DNA of 64,000 bases from Acidobacteriota bacterium (GTDB lineage Bacteria > Acidobacteriota > Blastocatellia > Pyrinomonadales > Pyrinomonadaceae). Positions 8,774-17,597 of this stretch are shown one piece after another. The stretch spans positions 18,630-82,629 of the forward strand of contig JAFDVJ010000018.1 in assembly GCA_018269075.1 (NCBI GenBank), written 5' to 3'. A program made the translations under genes and the position numbers. The first letter of the stretch is position 1. Each line of letters opens with the position of its first letter. The notes beneath the pieces are model-generated. The model saw nothing but the letters and a program-made list of their open reading frames with translations. It was not told the DNA's origin and did no database searches.

Positions 8774-10336
8774 TTAAAGCGGAATGTTGCCGTGTTTTTT
8801 CGGGGGATTACAGTCCCTCTTATTTTGTAAAAGCTTTAATGCATTTATTAACTTTCCTCTCGTAAATTTGGGTTCGATGACCTCGTCTATGAAACCACGT
8901 TCGGCGGCGATGTAGGGATTGGCGAACTTATGCTCGAATTCGGCGACCATATTTAGCCTGTAATTCTCGTCATTTTCTGAGATTTCTTTGCGGTAAAGTA
9001 CGCCGACGGCGCCCTCCGCGCCCATCACGGCGATTTCTGCGGTGGGGTAGGCGAAATTGATATCGGTTCTGATATGTTTGGAGGCCATAACGCAATATGC
9101 GCCGCCGTAGGCTTTTCTGGTAATGACTGTGATTTTCGGAACCGTCGCTTCGGCAAAAGCATAAAGCAGTTTCGCGCCGTGACGAATAATCCCGAAATGT
9201 TCCTGATTAACGCCCGGGAGAAAGCCAGGAACATCTTCAAAAGTGATTAATGGAATGTTGAAACAATCACAGAAGCGGACAAAGCGGGCTCCCTTGACGG
9301 AAGCGTCGATGTCCAGTACGCCGGCCAGAAAAGCCGGTTGGTTGGCGACGATTCCGACCGAATGGCCTCCGAGTCGGGCGAATCCGATCACGATGTTCGG
9401 GGCGAAGTGTTCCTGCACTTCAAAAAAATACTGGTCATCGACCACGGTGTTGATAATGTCTCTGATGTCGTAGGGCTGGTTTGAGGAAACCGGAACGATG
9501 CCGTTTAATTTTTCGTCGATGCGATCAGAAGGATCATTGGTCGGGGAGAATGGCGGGTGCTCCTGATTGTTCGACGGAATGAATGAGAGCAGTTCGCGGG
9601 TCAACCGGAGACAATGTTCGTCGTTATCGGCGGCGAAATGGGCGACGCCGGATTTCATATTGTGAGTCATCGCACCGCCGAGTTCGTCTTTAGTGACGTC
9701 TTCGTGGGTAACGGTTTTGATAACATCCGGCCCGGTGATAAACATATAAGATGTATTTTTCACCATAATATTAAAATCGGTAATGGCCGGGGAATAAACG
9801 GCACCGCCTGCGCAGGGACCCAAAATGCAGCTGATTTGCGGCACTACTCCGCTGGCAAGGGTATTGCGTAAGAAAATGTCGGCATAACCTCCAAGCGAAA
9901 CGACACCCTCCTGAATACGGGCGCCTCCCGAATCGTTAAGTCCGATAACAGGGGCGCCGGTTTTCATGGCCAGATCCATAATCTTACAGATTTTTTTAGC
10001 GTGAGTTTCGCTCAGCGAGCCTCCGAAAACCGTAAAATCCTGGGCAAAAACGAATACCGGACGTCCTTCGACAAGCCCGTGGCCGGTGATTACTCCATCT
10101 CCCAGAAATTTTTGATTTTCGAGCCCGAAGTCGGTCGAGCGATGCACGACGAACTTATCAAATTCCTCGAAACTGCCTTCATCCAAAAAGAAATTGATGC
10201 GGTCCCGGGCAGTCATTTTACCGGCCGATCGTTGTTTTTCAATCCGCGAAAGGCCGCCTCCGATTTCTGCTAATTTGGATTTTTCGGCCAGGTAATCGAT
10301 TTTGGTAGATGAACCATTATTATTATTTGTTTGCAT
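8774..10336 (-). CDS. Acyl-CoA (propionyl/methylmalonyl-CoA type) carboxyltransferase subunit
   Basis: A 520-residue carboxyltransferase of the biotin-dependent acyl-CoA carboxylase / methylmalonyl-CoA decarboxylase family (PccB/MmdA type). Both crotonase-like halves are present: the N-half has [20 protein letters not shown] and the CoA-binding [11 protein letters not shown]; the C-half has [19 protein letters not shown] and [13 protein letters not shown]. It transfers CO2 between carboxybiotin and a short acyl-CoA in the cytoplasm. No biotin carboxylase or biotin carrier gene lies beside it, so partners are elsewhere. The start ATG at 10336 is followed by a low-complexity N-terminus rich in Asn. 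The substrate cannot be settled from sequence alone. Confidence 0.92.
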   Translation of the reverse strand: MQTNNNNGSSTKIDYLAEKSKLAEIGGGLSRIEKQRSAGKMTARDRINFFLDEGSFEEFDKFVVHRSTDFGLENQKFLGDGVITGHGLVEGRPVFVFAQDFTVFGGSLSETHAKKICKIMDLAMKTGAPVIGLNDSGGARIQEGVVSLGGYADIFLRNTLASGVVPQISCILGPCAGGAVYSPAITDFNIMVKNTSYMFITGPDVIKTVTHEDVTKDELGGAMTHNMKSGVAHFAADNDEHCLRLTRELLSFIPSNNQEHPPFSPTNDPSDRIDEKLNGIVPVSSNQPYDIRDIINTVVDDQYFFEVQEHFAPNIVIGFARLGGHSVGIVANQPAFLAGVLDIDASVKGARFVRFCDCFNIPLITFEDVPGFLPGVNQEHFGIIRHGAKLLYAFAEATVPKITVITRKAYGGAYCVMASKHIRTDINFAYPTAEIAVMGAEGAVGVLYRKEISENDENYRLNMVAEFEHKFANPYIAAERGFIDEVIEPKFTRGKLINALKLLQNKRDCNPPKKHGNIPL

Positions 10337-10517
10337 ATATTTAGGTTATTGAATTTGTGTGTCCATTTCAAAAAATGAAAAAAATAAAAAGAGCTGAAGT
10401 AAGTATATTTTATCCGAATTTGCGAAAAAAAGCAGTTTACCGCAAATAAATATCCGGCCGGCAAGCACCTTTCAAAACTGAATCAGATCAAAAGTTGAAA
10501 AGTAATGAAATAGTAAG

Positions 10518-11024
10518 TCAAAAACCCAAACTATTATTTGGTAAAAAAGGGAATTGAGCGCGGTTTAATATCTCCAACAGGGCAGTCAGTTGGGTTTTGG
10601 TGGCGGATACGACGTCGGGAGGGTATTTAAAATGCCGGGCATTCCGATGAAATTCTTCCACATCCAGAACCTGCACTTTATTATCCGGATAAACCAAAAT
10701 ATCTAAATCGAGGTCGACATACTCGATCATATTGTCGTAAATGGCCGGGGGCATACAGATGTTGCAGTAGATAAATTTGAATTCCCCATTCGGTTCGAAA
10801 AAACGGAAAACGTTATACCACCGGTCCCGCCAAAAATATTCATAAGAAACCGTACCTTGTTTAATATGGCCGAGATGATTATGGTGTATTTCTTTTTTGA
10901 AGATTCCCTTGCAGACATACAACGGATTTTGATCTTGTATCAGATCGGCTTCCCAGGAATGATTTATCCGGCCATCGAATTTTCGAGATATTATTTTAAC
11001 GGGTTGTAAGGAATTGTCAGACAT
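10518..11024 (-). CDS. DUF402 family protein (FomD/nucleotide phosphatase-like)
   Basis: A 168-residue DUF402 protein. The family signature is visible in order: YEYFWRDRWYNVFRFFEP, a strand GEFKFIYCNICMPP, the acidic YVDLDLDILVYPD and VLDVEEFHR. Known DUF402 proteins hydrolyse nucleoside di/triphosphates or nucleotidyl phosphonates using divalent metals held by these acidic residues. I chose ATG 11024 (MSDNS) since the longer reading adds an unconserved hydrophobic start. It lies 51 nt after the universal stress protein gene, perhaps in the MarR-controlled transcript. The 181-nt gap 10337-10517 is AT-rich and holds nothing I recognise. Confidence 0.78.
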   Translation of the reverse strand: MSDNSLQPVKIISRKFDGRINHSWEADLIQDQNPLYVCKGIFKKEIHHNHLGHIKQGTVSYEYFWRDRWYNVFRFFEPNGEFKFIYCNICMPPAIYDNMIEYVDLDLDILVYPDNKVQVLDVEEFHRNARHFKYPPDVVSATKTQLTALLEILNRAQFPFLPNNSLGF

Positions 11025-11075
11025 CTTGGCTGCTTCTGTAAATACACAAAAAAACAAAATCAGGCGGCCCCGAAT

Positions 11076-11525
11076 TTAGTTGTTCCGAAAAACGAGAACA
11101 GATCTTTTGGACTGATGTAAAACCGGGCTGGAAACGGATCCCAGGATAAAACGTTCTAAGGCCGAGTGATAATGTGAACCCAAAATAATCAAATCAATAT
11201 TATTATTTTCGGCCTTTTCCAGAATCCGGGAAGCTGGGGAACCGGTTAACAACTCGGTGAAAATCTGAACATTTTCAGGAGAAATGTAGGTTAATAATTC
11301 TTTCCTGACCCGGTCCAAATTATGCCGGGCTTTTTCTATGAACGAATTTTCGATTTCGTTTGTTGTTTGAAATCCCACCGAGAGAATTTCCGGGGATGAA
11401 GTGATTGCCATATCGATCACGGAAATCAGCCAAAACTCAGAGTTTTTAGTTAGATTGAAATTTTTAACAAAACTCAAATTCATTGAGCTAATTGCATTAT
11501 CATCAATGGCAAACAGTATTTTCAT
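11076..11525 (-). CDS. Universal stress protein, UspA family
   Basis: A single-domain UspA protein (149 aa). It opens with MKILFAIDDNAISS, a typical first strand with the nucleotide-contacting aspartates, and has IDLIILGSHYHSALERFILGSVSSPVL near the end in two pieces of the family motif. The ATP-binding signature G-2x-G-9x-G-S is only partly kept: the second glycine is a tyrosine (GSHY), while the final GS is present, so ATP binding is uncertain. It lies downstream of the marR gene (105-nt gap) and could belong to its regulon. Confidence 0.88.
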   Translation of the reverse strand: MKILFAIDDNAISSMNLSFVKNFNLTKNSEFWLISVIDMAITSSPEILSVGFQTTNEIENSFIEKARHNLDRVRKELLTYISPENVQIFTELLTGSPASRILEKAENNNIDLIILGSHYHSALERFILGSVSSPVLHQSKRSVLVFRNN

Positions 11526-11630
11526 AGCAAATATATCACATCATACCAGATAAATTCTGAAAAAGTATGTTCGATCCAGTCTGCCAATATGTGGTTGGGA
11601 ACCCGCTGCTCAAAGGAACAAGGGGGCGTA

Positions 11631-12059
11631 TTAACTTTCAGCGTTAAAATTATCCCGGTTGATTTTAATGAAAAGATCCTTTAACACTATTTGTTCGGTT
11701 AATGACAGGGTATTTGTTACCGAATTCTCAATATTTTTCCATTTTTCTTCGATTTCAGGCCGAATACCGAGTCCTTTAGGGGTTAAATAAACACGGACCG
11801 ACCTTTTATCGAGTTTACAAGTTTTCGTGAAAACGAATTGATTCTTTTCAAGGCTCTTGACCATTTTATTGGTCGTGGGCGGAGAGACTAGGATTTTTCT
11901 TGAAAGATCAATCTGGCTCATCCCGTCAGATTTCCAAAGTTCGAACAAAATGAAAATCTGCCCAGAATGAAGGTGAAATTCCGCCAATTCCTTTTCGATT
12001 TTAACTTTTAACTGGGTTGCAAATTGTGTCAATAAATAAAGTATCGTGGTCTCAAACAT
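11631..12059 (-). CDS. MarR/SlyA family transcriptional regulator
   Basis: A 142-residue winged-helix regulator of the MarR family. The recognition region MSQIDLSRKILVSPPTTNKMVKSLEK and the wing KLDKRSVRVYLTPKG are standard, and the N- and C-terminal helices form the dimer interface. MarR proteins usually repress their own promoter and let go when a small phenolic or oxidised ligand binds. Immediately upstream are four TTAGC-NN-(G/C)CTAA-like boxes (12066-12109, 12129-12172) matching the SlyA box, so autoregulation is very likely. Downstream genes (usp, DUF402) are candidate targets. Confidence 0.92.
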   Translation of the reverse strand: MFETTILYLLTQFATQLKVKIEKELAEFHLHSGQIFILFELWKSDGMSQIDLSRKILVSPPTTNKMVKSLEKNQFVFTKTCKLDKRSVRVYLTPKGLGIRPEIEEKWKNIENSVTNTLSLTEQIVLKDLFIKINRDNFNAES

Positions 12060-12065
12060 AGATTC

Positions 12066-12109
12066 TTAGCTACCTAAGTATAAATCATTAGCTATGCAAG
12101 TATAAAGTG
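12066..12109 (-). promoter_or_regulatory. marR promoter/operator: 22-bp tandem repeat with SlyA-like boxes
   Basis: Two adjacent 22-bp units (12066-12087, 12088-12109) start TTAGCTACCTAAGTATAA and TTAGCTATGCAAGTATAA. Each holds a degenerate TTAGC..CTAA box directly abutting, on the minus strand, a TATACT -10-like hexamer. A regulator bound here would cover the promoter of the marR gene that starts at 12059. Confidence 0.65.
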
Positions 12110-12128
12110 AAAGGTCACAAAAAACAAG

Positions 12129-12172
12129 TAATCTTAGCAAGCTAATTAATATTAATTAGCTTGCTAAGATTA
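12129..12172. promoter_or_regulatory. 44-bp perfect palindrome: paired SlyA boxes and talC terminator
   Basis: Every base from 12129 to 12150 is mirrored by 12151-12172. The palindrome contains two perfect 12-bp boxes, TTAGCAAGCTAA (12134-12145) and TTAGCTTGCTAA (12156-12167), 22 bp apart, the same spacing as the two boxes at 12066 and 12088. TTAGCAAGCTAA is the known SlyA consensus. On the minus strand the stem is followed by ACTTGTTTTTTG, so it can also serve as an intrinsic terminator of the hslV-talC operon ending at 12220. Confidence 0.75.
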
Positions 12173-12219
12173 AATGATTTTCCTGAAATGGCCGGGAGTA
12201 ATCTCTTTTTTCCATTCGG

Positions 12220-12870
12220 TTAAGAGCGCCCGCTTTTTTTCCAATCTGATAAAAAAGAGTCAATCCCTTTATCCGTTAAAGGATGCTTGACGAGTTGTTG
12301 GATAACCTTAAATGGGATGGTCGCGACGTGGGCCCCGATTAATGCGGCTTCGACAATATGCATCGGGTGTCTGATGGATGCCGCCAATACTTCGGTTTGA
12401 AAATTGTAATTTCGATAAATTTGAACGATATCCTTAATCAGCGCCATCCCATCCTGACCGATATCGTCAAGTCGGCCGATAAAGGGCGATATGTAAGTGG
12501 CCCCGGCTTTGGCTGCCAGTAAAGCCTGGGCCGAAGAAAAACAAAGAGTAACGTTGACCTTGATCCCCTCGTTTCGAAAAGTTTGGGTGGCTTTCAGTCC
12601 ATCCAGAGTAAGGGGGCATTTGATGACTACATTGGAGGCGATTCGGGCCAATTCACGGCCTTCCCTCAACATTCCTTCGGTGTCCAGCGAAGTCACTTCG
12701 GCTGAAACATCACCTTTGACGATCGAACAAATTTTTTCAATATGTTGAAAAAAATCGACGTTTCCTTCTTTGGCCACCAAAGAAGGATTGGTGGTTACAC
12801 CATCGATCAGTCCCATTTCATTGGCTTCGCGGATTTCATCTAAATTGGCTGTATCAATAAAAAATTTCAT
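12220..12870 (-). CDS. Transaldolase-like fructose-6-phosphate aldolase (TalC/FSA type)
   Basis: A 216-residue small transaldolase. The fold and active site are recognisable: [16 protein letters not shown] at the start, [13 protein letters not shown], the Schiff-base lysine in [12 protein letters not shown], and [13 protein letters not shown]. Short proteins of this kind are either transaldolases of the pentose phosphate pathway or fructose-6-phosphate aldolases; the sequence does not decide. I chose ATG 12870, 4 nt after the upstream stop, instead of an overlapping GTG at 12885. Last gene of the hslV operon. Confidence 0.92.
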   Translation of the reverse strand: MKFFIDTANLDEIREANEMGLIDGVTTNPSLVAKEGNVDFFQHIEKICSIVKGDVSAEVTSLDTEGMLREGRELARIASNVVIKCPLTLDGLKATQTFRNEGIKVNVTLCFSSAQALLAAKAGATYISPFIGRLDDIGQDGMALIKDIVQIYRNYNFQTEVLAASIRHPMHIVEAALIGAHVATIPFKVIQQLVKHPLTDKGIDSFLSDWKKSGRS

Positions 12871-12874
12871 AATT

Positions 12875-13651
12875 TTAATTTTCACAAATAACGGGATTGG
12901 TTAATGTCCCGATTCTTTCAATAGACACTTCACAAACATCTCCGGGAAATAACTTCGAAACGCCGGCCGGAGTTCCCGTGGCGATTAAATCCCCGCGTTT
13001 GAGAGTCATTTGGTTTGAAATATATCTTACCAAAAAATCCACGGGAAAAACCATTTCCGAAGTAAAACCGCTTTGGCGCAGCTCGCCGTTTACGCGGGTT
13101 TGGACAAGAAGATTCGAGACATCGGCATCTGTCTCATAAAACGGAGCGACCGGGCAAAATGTATCGAATGATTTAGCTCTTGTAAACTGAATGTCTTCTT
13201 TTTGACAATCGCGGGCGGTCACATCATTAAGACAGGTATAACCCAGAATATAGTCAAAAGGATCGTCGTCCAGGGTTAGTTTTCGACATTGCTTTCCGAT
13301 AATGATCGCCAGCTCGCCCTCGTGTTCGACCCGGTCGGATTGAGAGGGAATGACGATTGGCTCGCCGCTGAGAATTAATGCGGAGGGGGCTTTGAGGAAG
13401 AGCAGCGGTTTTTCCGGTATTTGATTACCGAGTTCGACCGCGTGAAGGGCGTAATTGCGTCCGACACAAACAATTTTGGTCGGCGAAAACGGACATAAGA
13501 GCTTTACAGCCTGTCGATCGACGGCCGGCAAATTGACGCCTGCTTCTTCGCCCCTGAACCGTTCGCGGGAACCGGAAAAGATGTAAATTAGATCGTTTTC
13601 AAGTTTTCCCCAATATTTCCTTTTATTAAAGATAAAATGACAAATTTTCAT
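12875..13651 (-). CDS. Fumarylacetoacetate hydrolase (FAH) family protein
   Basis: A 258-residue FAH-superfamily enzyme, which cleaves C-C bonds in, or decarboxylates, beta-keto acids using a divalent metal. Conserved pieces: [32 protein letters not shown], the metal-binding [12 protein letters not shown], and [14 protein letters not shown] with later [12 protein letters not shown]. The size is like FAHD1 (acylpyruvate/oxaloacetate hydrolase). ATG 13651 begins at the domain start and has GAGAAA upstream; a longer reading from 13720 would overlap the lipoprotein stop (TGATG) and add 23 unconserved residues. Substrate unknown. Confidence 0.85.
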   Translation of the reverse strand: MKICHFIFNKRKYWGKLENDLIYIFSGSRERFRGEEAGVNLPAVDRQAVKLLCPFSPTKIVCVGRNYALHAVELGNQIPEKPLLFLKAPSALILSGEPIVIPSQSDRVEHEGELAIIIGKQCRKLTLDDDPFDYILGYTCLNDVTARDCQKEDIQFTRAKSFDTFCPVAPFYETDADVSNLLVQTRVNGELRQSGFTSEMVFPVDFLVRYISNQMTLKRGDLIATGTPAGVSKLFPGDVCEVSIERIGTLTNPVICEN

Positions 13652-13719
13652 TTCGTTTCTCAAAGAGCCGCCGGGATTCGGAGCCGAACGCTTCAAATTG
13701 TTTTTTTCCCCGGAAAACA

Positions 13720-14829
13720 TCAGGGAACGAGCTCGCTGACAACTTTGGACGGCGGGCTTTGGTTTCCGGCATTGTCAAAAGCCTTTATGAAATAATAATA
13801 ACGGTTGCCGGATGCCACTGTTGTATCCTGAAACGTATTTATTCGGAGCAGATCTTTTGTAACGGGCTCCCATTGTGTTTCCGGCAAATCAGGATTTTGT
13901 GAACGAAATATCCGGTATCCGGCAATATCCTTTTCCAGATTATTTGCAAAAAAGATCGAGATCGTTCCCGGAGCGGCGGCAATCGTTACCGCGCTAGGGG
14001 CGGCCGGCGGGAAAACATCCTTCGGATGAATGGAAATAATCCGGGAATCGTCGCTTTCCACGGGATCGCCTTCGTTACCGACCGAAACTGTTCTGATGAA
14101 ATAGATATAATCCTTTTCAAACTCGAAATTTCTGTCAAAATATTGGTTATTGTTTACCGGCGCGGAGTTGATTATTTTCGGCTGTTGATCGCTGATTTTC
14201 CGGTAAACATTGAAACCGAGCACATTGGCCGGTTTGGAGCCGTCAATGTTGGCGGCGGGGGCATCCCATTCAAGTTTGATGGAGTCTTCATTTATCTTAG
14301 ATAGCAATTTATCGGGGGGTAAGGCTACCTTATTGACGGGTTCGATCACCAGGAAATTTGAAAATCCGGCTTTTTGCCCGGATTTGTTGACGAATTTAAC
14401 TGCATAACGAATCTTCACCGATTGAACGGTGAAGTTAAGGGAATCGACGAACTCCATCTGAGGATTAAAATTGATTTGGGTTACCGGGATCGAAGCGATC
14501 AAGGTGCTTTTCGAAGCGAATTCTTCTTCAGAAAGAGCGCCGGATTGGGCCGCCGGTTCGGTCAGCCTGTAAACATCGACCCGACTGATATTTTCCAGAC
14601 TTGTCCCGGTAGTATTGCGGGGCGAGACGTTCCACGACAAAAAAATTTTATTACCTCTTTGGAAACCGGCCACAACTGTTTTTTGAGGTATTTTTTCAAC
14701 CGGCGGAATCGGCGGCTTACGTTTGCCGCAGGCCAGGAAAAAAAAGGCCGGCAATAAAAGCAGCAGCGCCACCACGGTGGTTCGGTGGACTGTGTTAAGC
14801 GTTTTGTTGGTGCGAAAAAGCAAATGCAT
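13720..14829 (-). CDS. Fibronectin type III domain lipoprotein
   Basis: A 369-residue envelope protein. It has a positively charged start, a hydrophobic run (VVALLLLLPAFFFLA) and a cysteine at residue 34 (LACGKRK), a slightly imperfect lipobox that suggests lipid anchoring after signal peptidase II. Three fibronectin type III-like beta domains follow (about 46-150, 160-270 and 270-365), with the typical L-x-W-D/N-x-P and Y-x-I/V-Y/F-R patterns. Likely an outer-membrane or periplasmic binding/scaffold protein. It lies 4 nt after hslU, in a protease operon, but no functional tie is visible. Confidence 0.8.
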   Translation of the reverse strand: MHLLFRTNKTLNTVHRTTVVALLLLLPAFFFLACGKRKPPIPPVEKIPQKTVVAGFQRGNKIFLSWNVSPRNTTGTSLENISRVDVYRLTEPAAQSGALSEEEFASKSTLIASIPVTQINFNPQMEFVDSLNFTVQSVKIRYAVKFVNKSGQKAGFSNFLVIEPVNKVALPPDKLLSKINEDSIKLEWDAPAANIDGSKPANVLGFNVYRKISDQQPKIINSAPVNNNQYFDRNFEFEKDYIYFIRTVSVGNEGDPVESDDSRIISIHPKDVFPPAAPSAVTIAAAPGTISIFFANNLEKDIAGYRIFRSQNPDLPETQWEPVTKDLLRINTFQDTTVASGNRYYYFIKAFDNAGNQSPPSKVVSELVP

Positions 14830-14832
14830 AGC

Positions 14833-16203
14833 TTAAAGTATGTACTGTCTCAGATCCTCATCATTGGCCAGGCAGTCCAATTTTTCTTTAACGTATTTTT
14901 CATCGATCGTCTGGTTTTTCTCTAACAGTTCGCCGCCGATAAAACTGATTTCCTCGAGTAGTTTTTCCAAAAGAGTGTGGAGTCGGCGGGCTCCGATGTC
15001 TTCCGTTGTGCGATTGATGCTGACGGCCATTTCTGCCAGAGCGGTGATCGCTTCCTCGGAAAATTCAAGCCGGATTCCTTCGGTGCTTAAAAGCGCCTGA
15101 TATTGCTTAATAAGCGAATTCTTAGGTTGTATAAGGATTTGCTTAAAGTCGTCAAGGCTCAATGACTCGAGCTCGACCCGGATCGGAAACCGGCCCTGTA
15201 GCTCGGGTATCAAATCCGAGGGTTTCGACACATGAAAGGCGCCGGCTGCGATGAACAGTATGTGTTCGGTGTTGACCATTCCGTACCGGGTGTTTACGGT
15301 AGTGCCTTCGATGATCGGTAAAAGATCGCGTTGGACTCCTTCCCGGGAAACATCCGGTCCCATTCCCGATTCACGCCCGGCGACTTTGTCGATTTCATCA
15401 AGAAAAATGATGCCCGAGCTTTGGGTTTTTTCCACCGCGTTCCGGGTGATTTGCTCCATATCGACCAGATTCTCCAATTCGTCGCGCATCAAAAAGGTTT
15501 TGGCCTGAGAAACTTTGATTCGTCGCTTGACGGTCTTGTTCGGAAATAAATTACCGAACATATCGCGAAGATTGACCCCCATTTCCTCCATCCCCTGGCC
15601 GCCGACGAAATCGATCATTGTATTGGAACGGTCCTGGGTTTCGATCTCGATGATCCGGTCATCGATTTCCCCCCGGTTTAATTGTTCACGGAGTTTTTCA
15701 CGGGTCCGGTTGGTCGGCGGGGGCTCGCTGCCGAAGGAATCCGTCGAACCCGCGTAATAAAATGAATTGGTCGCCGGCAGCAGAATATCAAGAATCTTCT
15801 CCTCGACGTTTTTCTCGGCTCTTTCTTTAACCTCTTCAAAAGCCGTTTGCCTGGACATATCGACCGCGATTTCCGTCAATTCCCGGATCATACTTTCGAC
15901 GTCCCGTCCGACATAACCGACTTCCGTGAATTTGGAGGCCTCGATTTTGATGAAAGGCGAACTCGACATACGGGCCAGACGGCGGGCAATTTCCGTTTTT
16001 CCGACGCCGGTCGACCCGATCATCAGGATGTTTTTGGGCAGCACATCCTGGGCGATTTCGGGGGGCAGTTTCTGGCGCCGGATCCTGTTTCGCAGGGCCA
16101 CCGCCACCGCCCGTTTGGCCTGATGCTGGCCGATCACGTATTTATCCAGTTCATCGACGATCTGACGGGGTGTCAATTCATCCAAAACAATTGTCGGAGC
16201 CAT
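14833..16203 (-). CDS. hslU: HslU, ATPase subunit of the HslVU protease
   Basis: AAA+ unfoldase (456 aa) that feeds substrates into the HslV proteolytic chamber in the cytoplasm. It begins TPRQIVDELDKYVIGQHQAK, has Walker A GSTGVGKTE, Walker B GIIFLDEIDK, the I-domain in the middle, the arginine-finger GRFPIRVEL region and the C-terminal LRQYIL tail that inserts into HslV. ATG 16203 is preceded by GGGAGA at good distance; an upstream in-frame TTG is less likely. It sits 20 nt after hslV. Confidence 0.97.
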   Translation of the reverse strand: MAPTIVLDELTPRQIVDELDKYVIGQHQAKRAVAVALRNRIRRQKLPPEIAQDVLPKNILMIGSTGVGKTEIARRLARMSSSPFIKIEASKFTEVGYVGRDVESMIRELTEIAVDMSRQTAFEEVKERAEKNVEEKILDILLPATNSFYYAGSTDSFGSEPPPTNRTREKLREQLNRGEIDDRIIEIETQDRSNTMIDFVGGQGMEEMGVNLRDMFGNLFPNKTVKRRIKVSQAKTFLMRDELENLVDMEQITRNAVEKTQSSGIIFLDEIDKVAGRESGMGPDVSREGVQRDLLPIIEGTTVNTRYGMVNTEHILFIAAGAFHVSKPSDLIPELQGRFPIRVELESLSLDDFKQILIQPKNSLIKQYQALLSTEGIRLEFSEEAITALAEMAVSINRTTEDIGARRLHTLLEKLLEEISFIGGELLEKNQTIDEKYVKEKLDCLANDEDLRQYIL

Positions 16204-16223
16204 TATTATCAATTCTCCCAGGG

Positions 16224-16784
16224 TTAAAGATTATGCAATTCTTCTATTTGTATTTCGGAATTTGTATAAATACAAATTTCGCCGGCAATTTTCAACGATT
16301 CCAGAGCGATCTCCCGAGCCCCCAATTCGGTATGTTTCATTAGAGCGCGGGCGGCCGAAAGCGCGTACATACTACCGGAACCGATCGCCAAAAGACCGTC
16401 GTCGGAAGCGATCACGTCGCCCTTGCCGGAAATCAAAAACGAACCGGTCTTATCGGCGGTTATCAACAGGGCTTCGAGATTGCGAAGATATTTGTCGGTT
16501 CGCCAATCCTTGCTCAATTCGAGGGCGGCGCGTTCGAGCTGGCCCTGAAACTGATCGAGTTTGGCCTCGAATTTTGTCAGGAGAGTAAATGCATCGGCGG
16601 TCGCGCCGGCAAAACCGACGAGCACCGAACCGTTTCTGATCTTCCGGATTTTACGGGCATTTCCCTTGATGATCGTGTCTCCGAGGGTGACCTGCCCGTC
16701 ACCGGCCATCGCGATTTGATGGTGGCGGCGAACCAGTAACACGGTGGTCGATCGAACCCGGATCGAATTTGGAAAATTAGGCAT
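16224..16784 (-). CDS. hslV: HslV, peptidase subunit of the HslVU protease
   Basis: Threonine peptidase (186 aa as read) forming the double-hexamer core of HslVU. Conserved: [25 protein letters not shown] (in two pieces), [40 protein letters not shown]. The catalytic threonine aligns with T13 of this reading, so a 12-residue propeptide (MPNFPN... S) must be removed, longer than the single Met of E. coli. ATG 16784 was chosen over an in-frame TTG at 16793, which is itself inside a predicted -10 element. Confidence 0.96.
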   Translation of the reverse strand: MPNFPNSIRVRSTTVLLVRRHHQIAMAGDGQVTLGDTIIKGNARKIRKIRNGSVLVGFAGATADAFTLLTKFEAKLDQFQGQLERAALELSKDWRTDKYLRNLEALLITADKTGSFLISGKGDVIASDDGLLAIGSGSMYALSAARALMKHTELGAREIALESLKIAGEICIYTNSEIQIEELHNL

Positions 16785-16792
16785 AAAAACCA

Positions 16793-16821
16793 ATCATAAA
16801 ACGTAAAACTGAAATGCTCAA
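16793..16821 (-). promoter_or_regulatory. Predicted promoter of the hslV operon
   Basis: On the minus strand TTGAGC and TATGAT are 17 bp apart. The -10 ends only 8 nt before the hslV ATG, so transcription would begin about at the start codon and the mRNA may be leaderless. Confidence 0.4.
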
Positions 16822-16862
16822 ATTGACAGGCGCGGATGATTTATTCGAACATTGATAGGTTT

Positions 16863-17597
16863 ATGGCAAGAAAACCCGTGATCGGTATTTCGATGCGGCT
16901 CGAATTGGAAACCGACCGTTTTTATCTGGGCCGCGATTATAGTGAAGCGCTGGAAAGCCTCGGGGCGATTCCGCTTCATTTCAGTCTGATCCCGAATCCG
17001 CAATATCTTTCGGAAATAGTCCGGCGCACCGACGGTATTTTGCTGCCGGGCAGCGATACCGATGTCGATCCCTGGCTGTTCGGAGAGGAGCCCCGTCCGA
17101 ATTTAAAGAAAATCGTGCCCGAAAAGGAAGCGACCGATCTGCTGGTTCTGGAAGAGGCCGAGAGAATGAAAAAGAATGTTCTCGGGATCTGTTTCGGGAT
17201 GCAGATCCTGAATGTTTACCGGGGCGGAACATTATATCAGGATATCGAAAGCGATATTGAAAACTGTCTCAAGCACGAACAGGGCCGGCCGCTCGCCCGC
17301 GAGTCGCATTCGATCCGGCTTTTGGAAAACAGTCTGGTCAGTAAAATCGCCGGCGACGGTTTTGACAAATTACGGGTCAATTCTCATCACCATCAATCGG
17401 TAAAAGCCGTCGGAAGCCACCTGCGGCCGACGGCCTGGGCGAAGGACGGCGTTGTCGAATGCATCGAAGACACGCGAGAGGATCGTTTCGTTTTGGGAGT
17501 TCAGTGGCATCCCGAACTGTCCTGGAAATGGGATCGTTTATCAAGGGGCATTTTTGAACATTTCATTGCGGCCTGCACGGCCGACGATAACAGATGA
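16863..17597 (+). CDS. Class I glutamine amidotransferase-like gamma-glutamyl hydrolase (PuuD type)
   Basis: A 244-residue peptidase C26 family protein. The nucleophile is in GICFGMQILNVYRGG, and the His/Glu pair in VQWHPEL. Family members hydrolyse gamma-glutamyl amides such as gamma-glutamyl-GABA. Start ATG 16863 is preceded by GATAGG; an earlier ATG at 16836 has no clear ribosome site. The stop overlaps the next start by ATGA, so this protein is translationally coupled to a NamZ muramidase. That raises the possibility that it acts on gamma-D-glutamyl bonds of murein peptides; this is inference. Confidence 0.85.
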   Translation: MARKPVIGISMRLELETDRFYLGRDYSEALESLGAIPLHFSLIPNPQYLSEIVRRTDGILLPGSDTDVDPWLFGEEPRPNLKKIVPEKEATDLLVLEEAERMKKNVLGICFGMQILNVYRGGTLYQDIESDIENCLKHEQGRPLARESHSIRLLENSLVSKIAGDGFDKLRVNSHHHQSVKAVGSHLRPTAWAKDGVVECIEDTREDRFVLGVQWHPELSWKWDRLSRGIFEHFIAACTADDNR

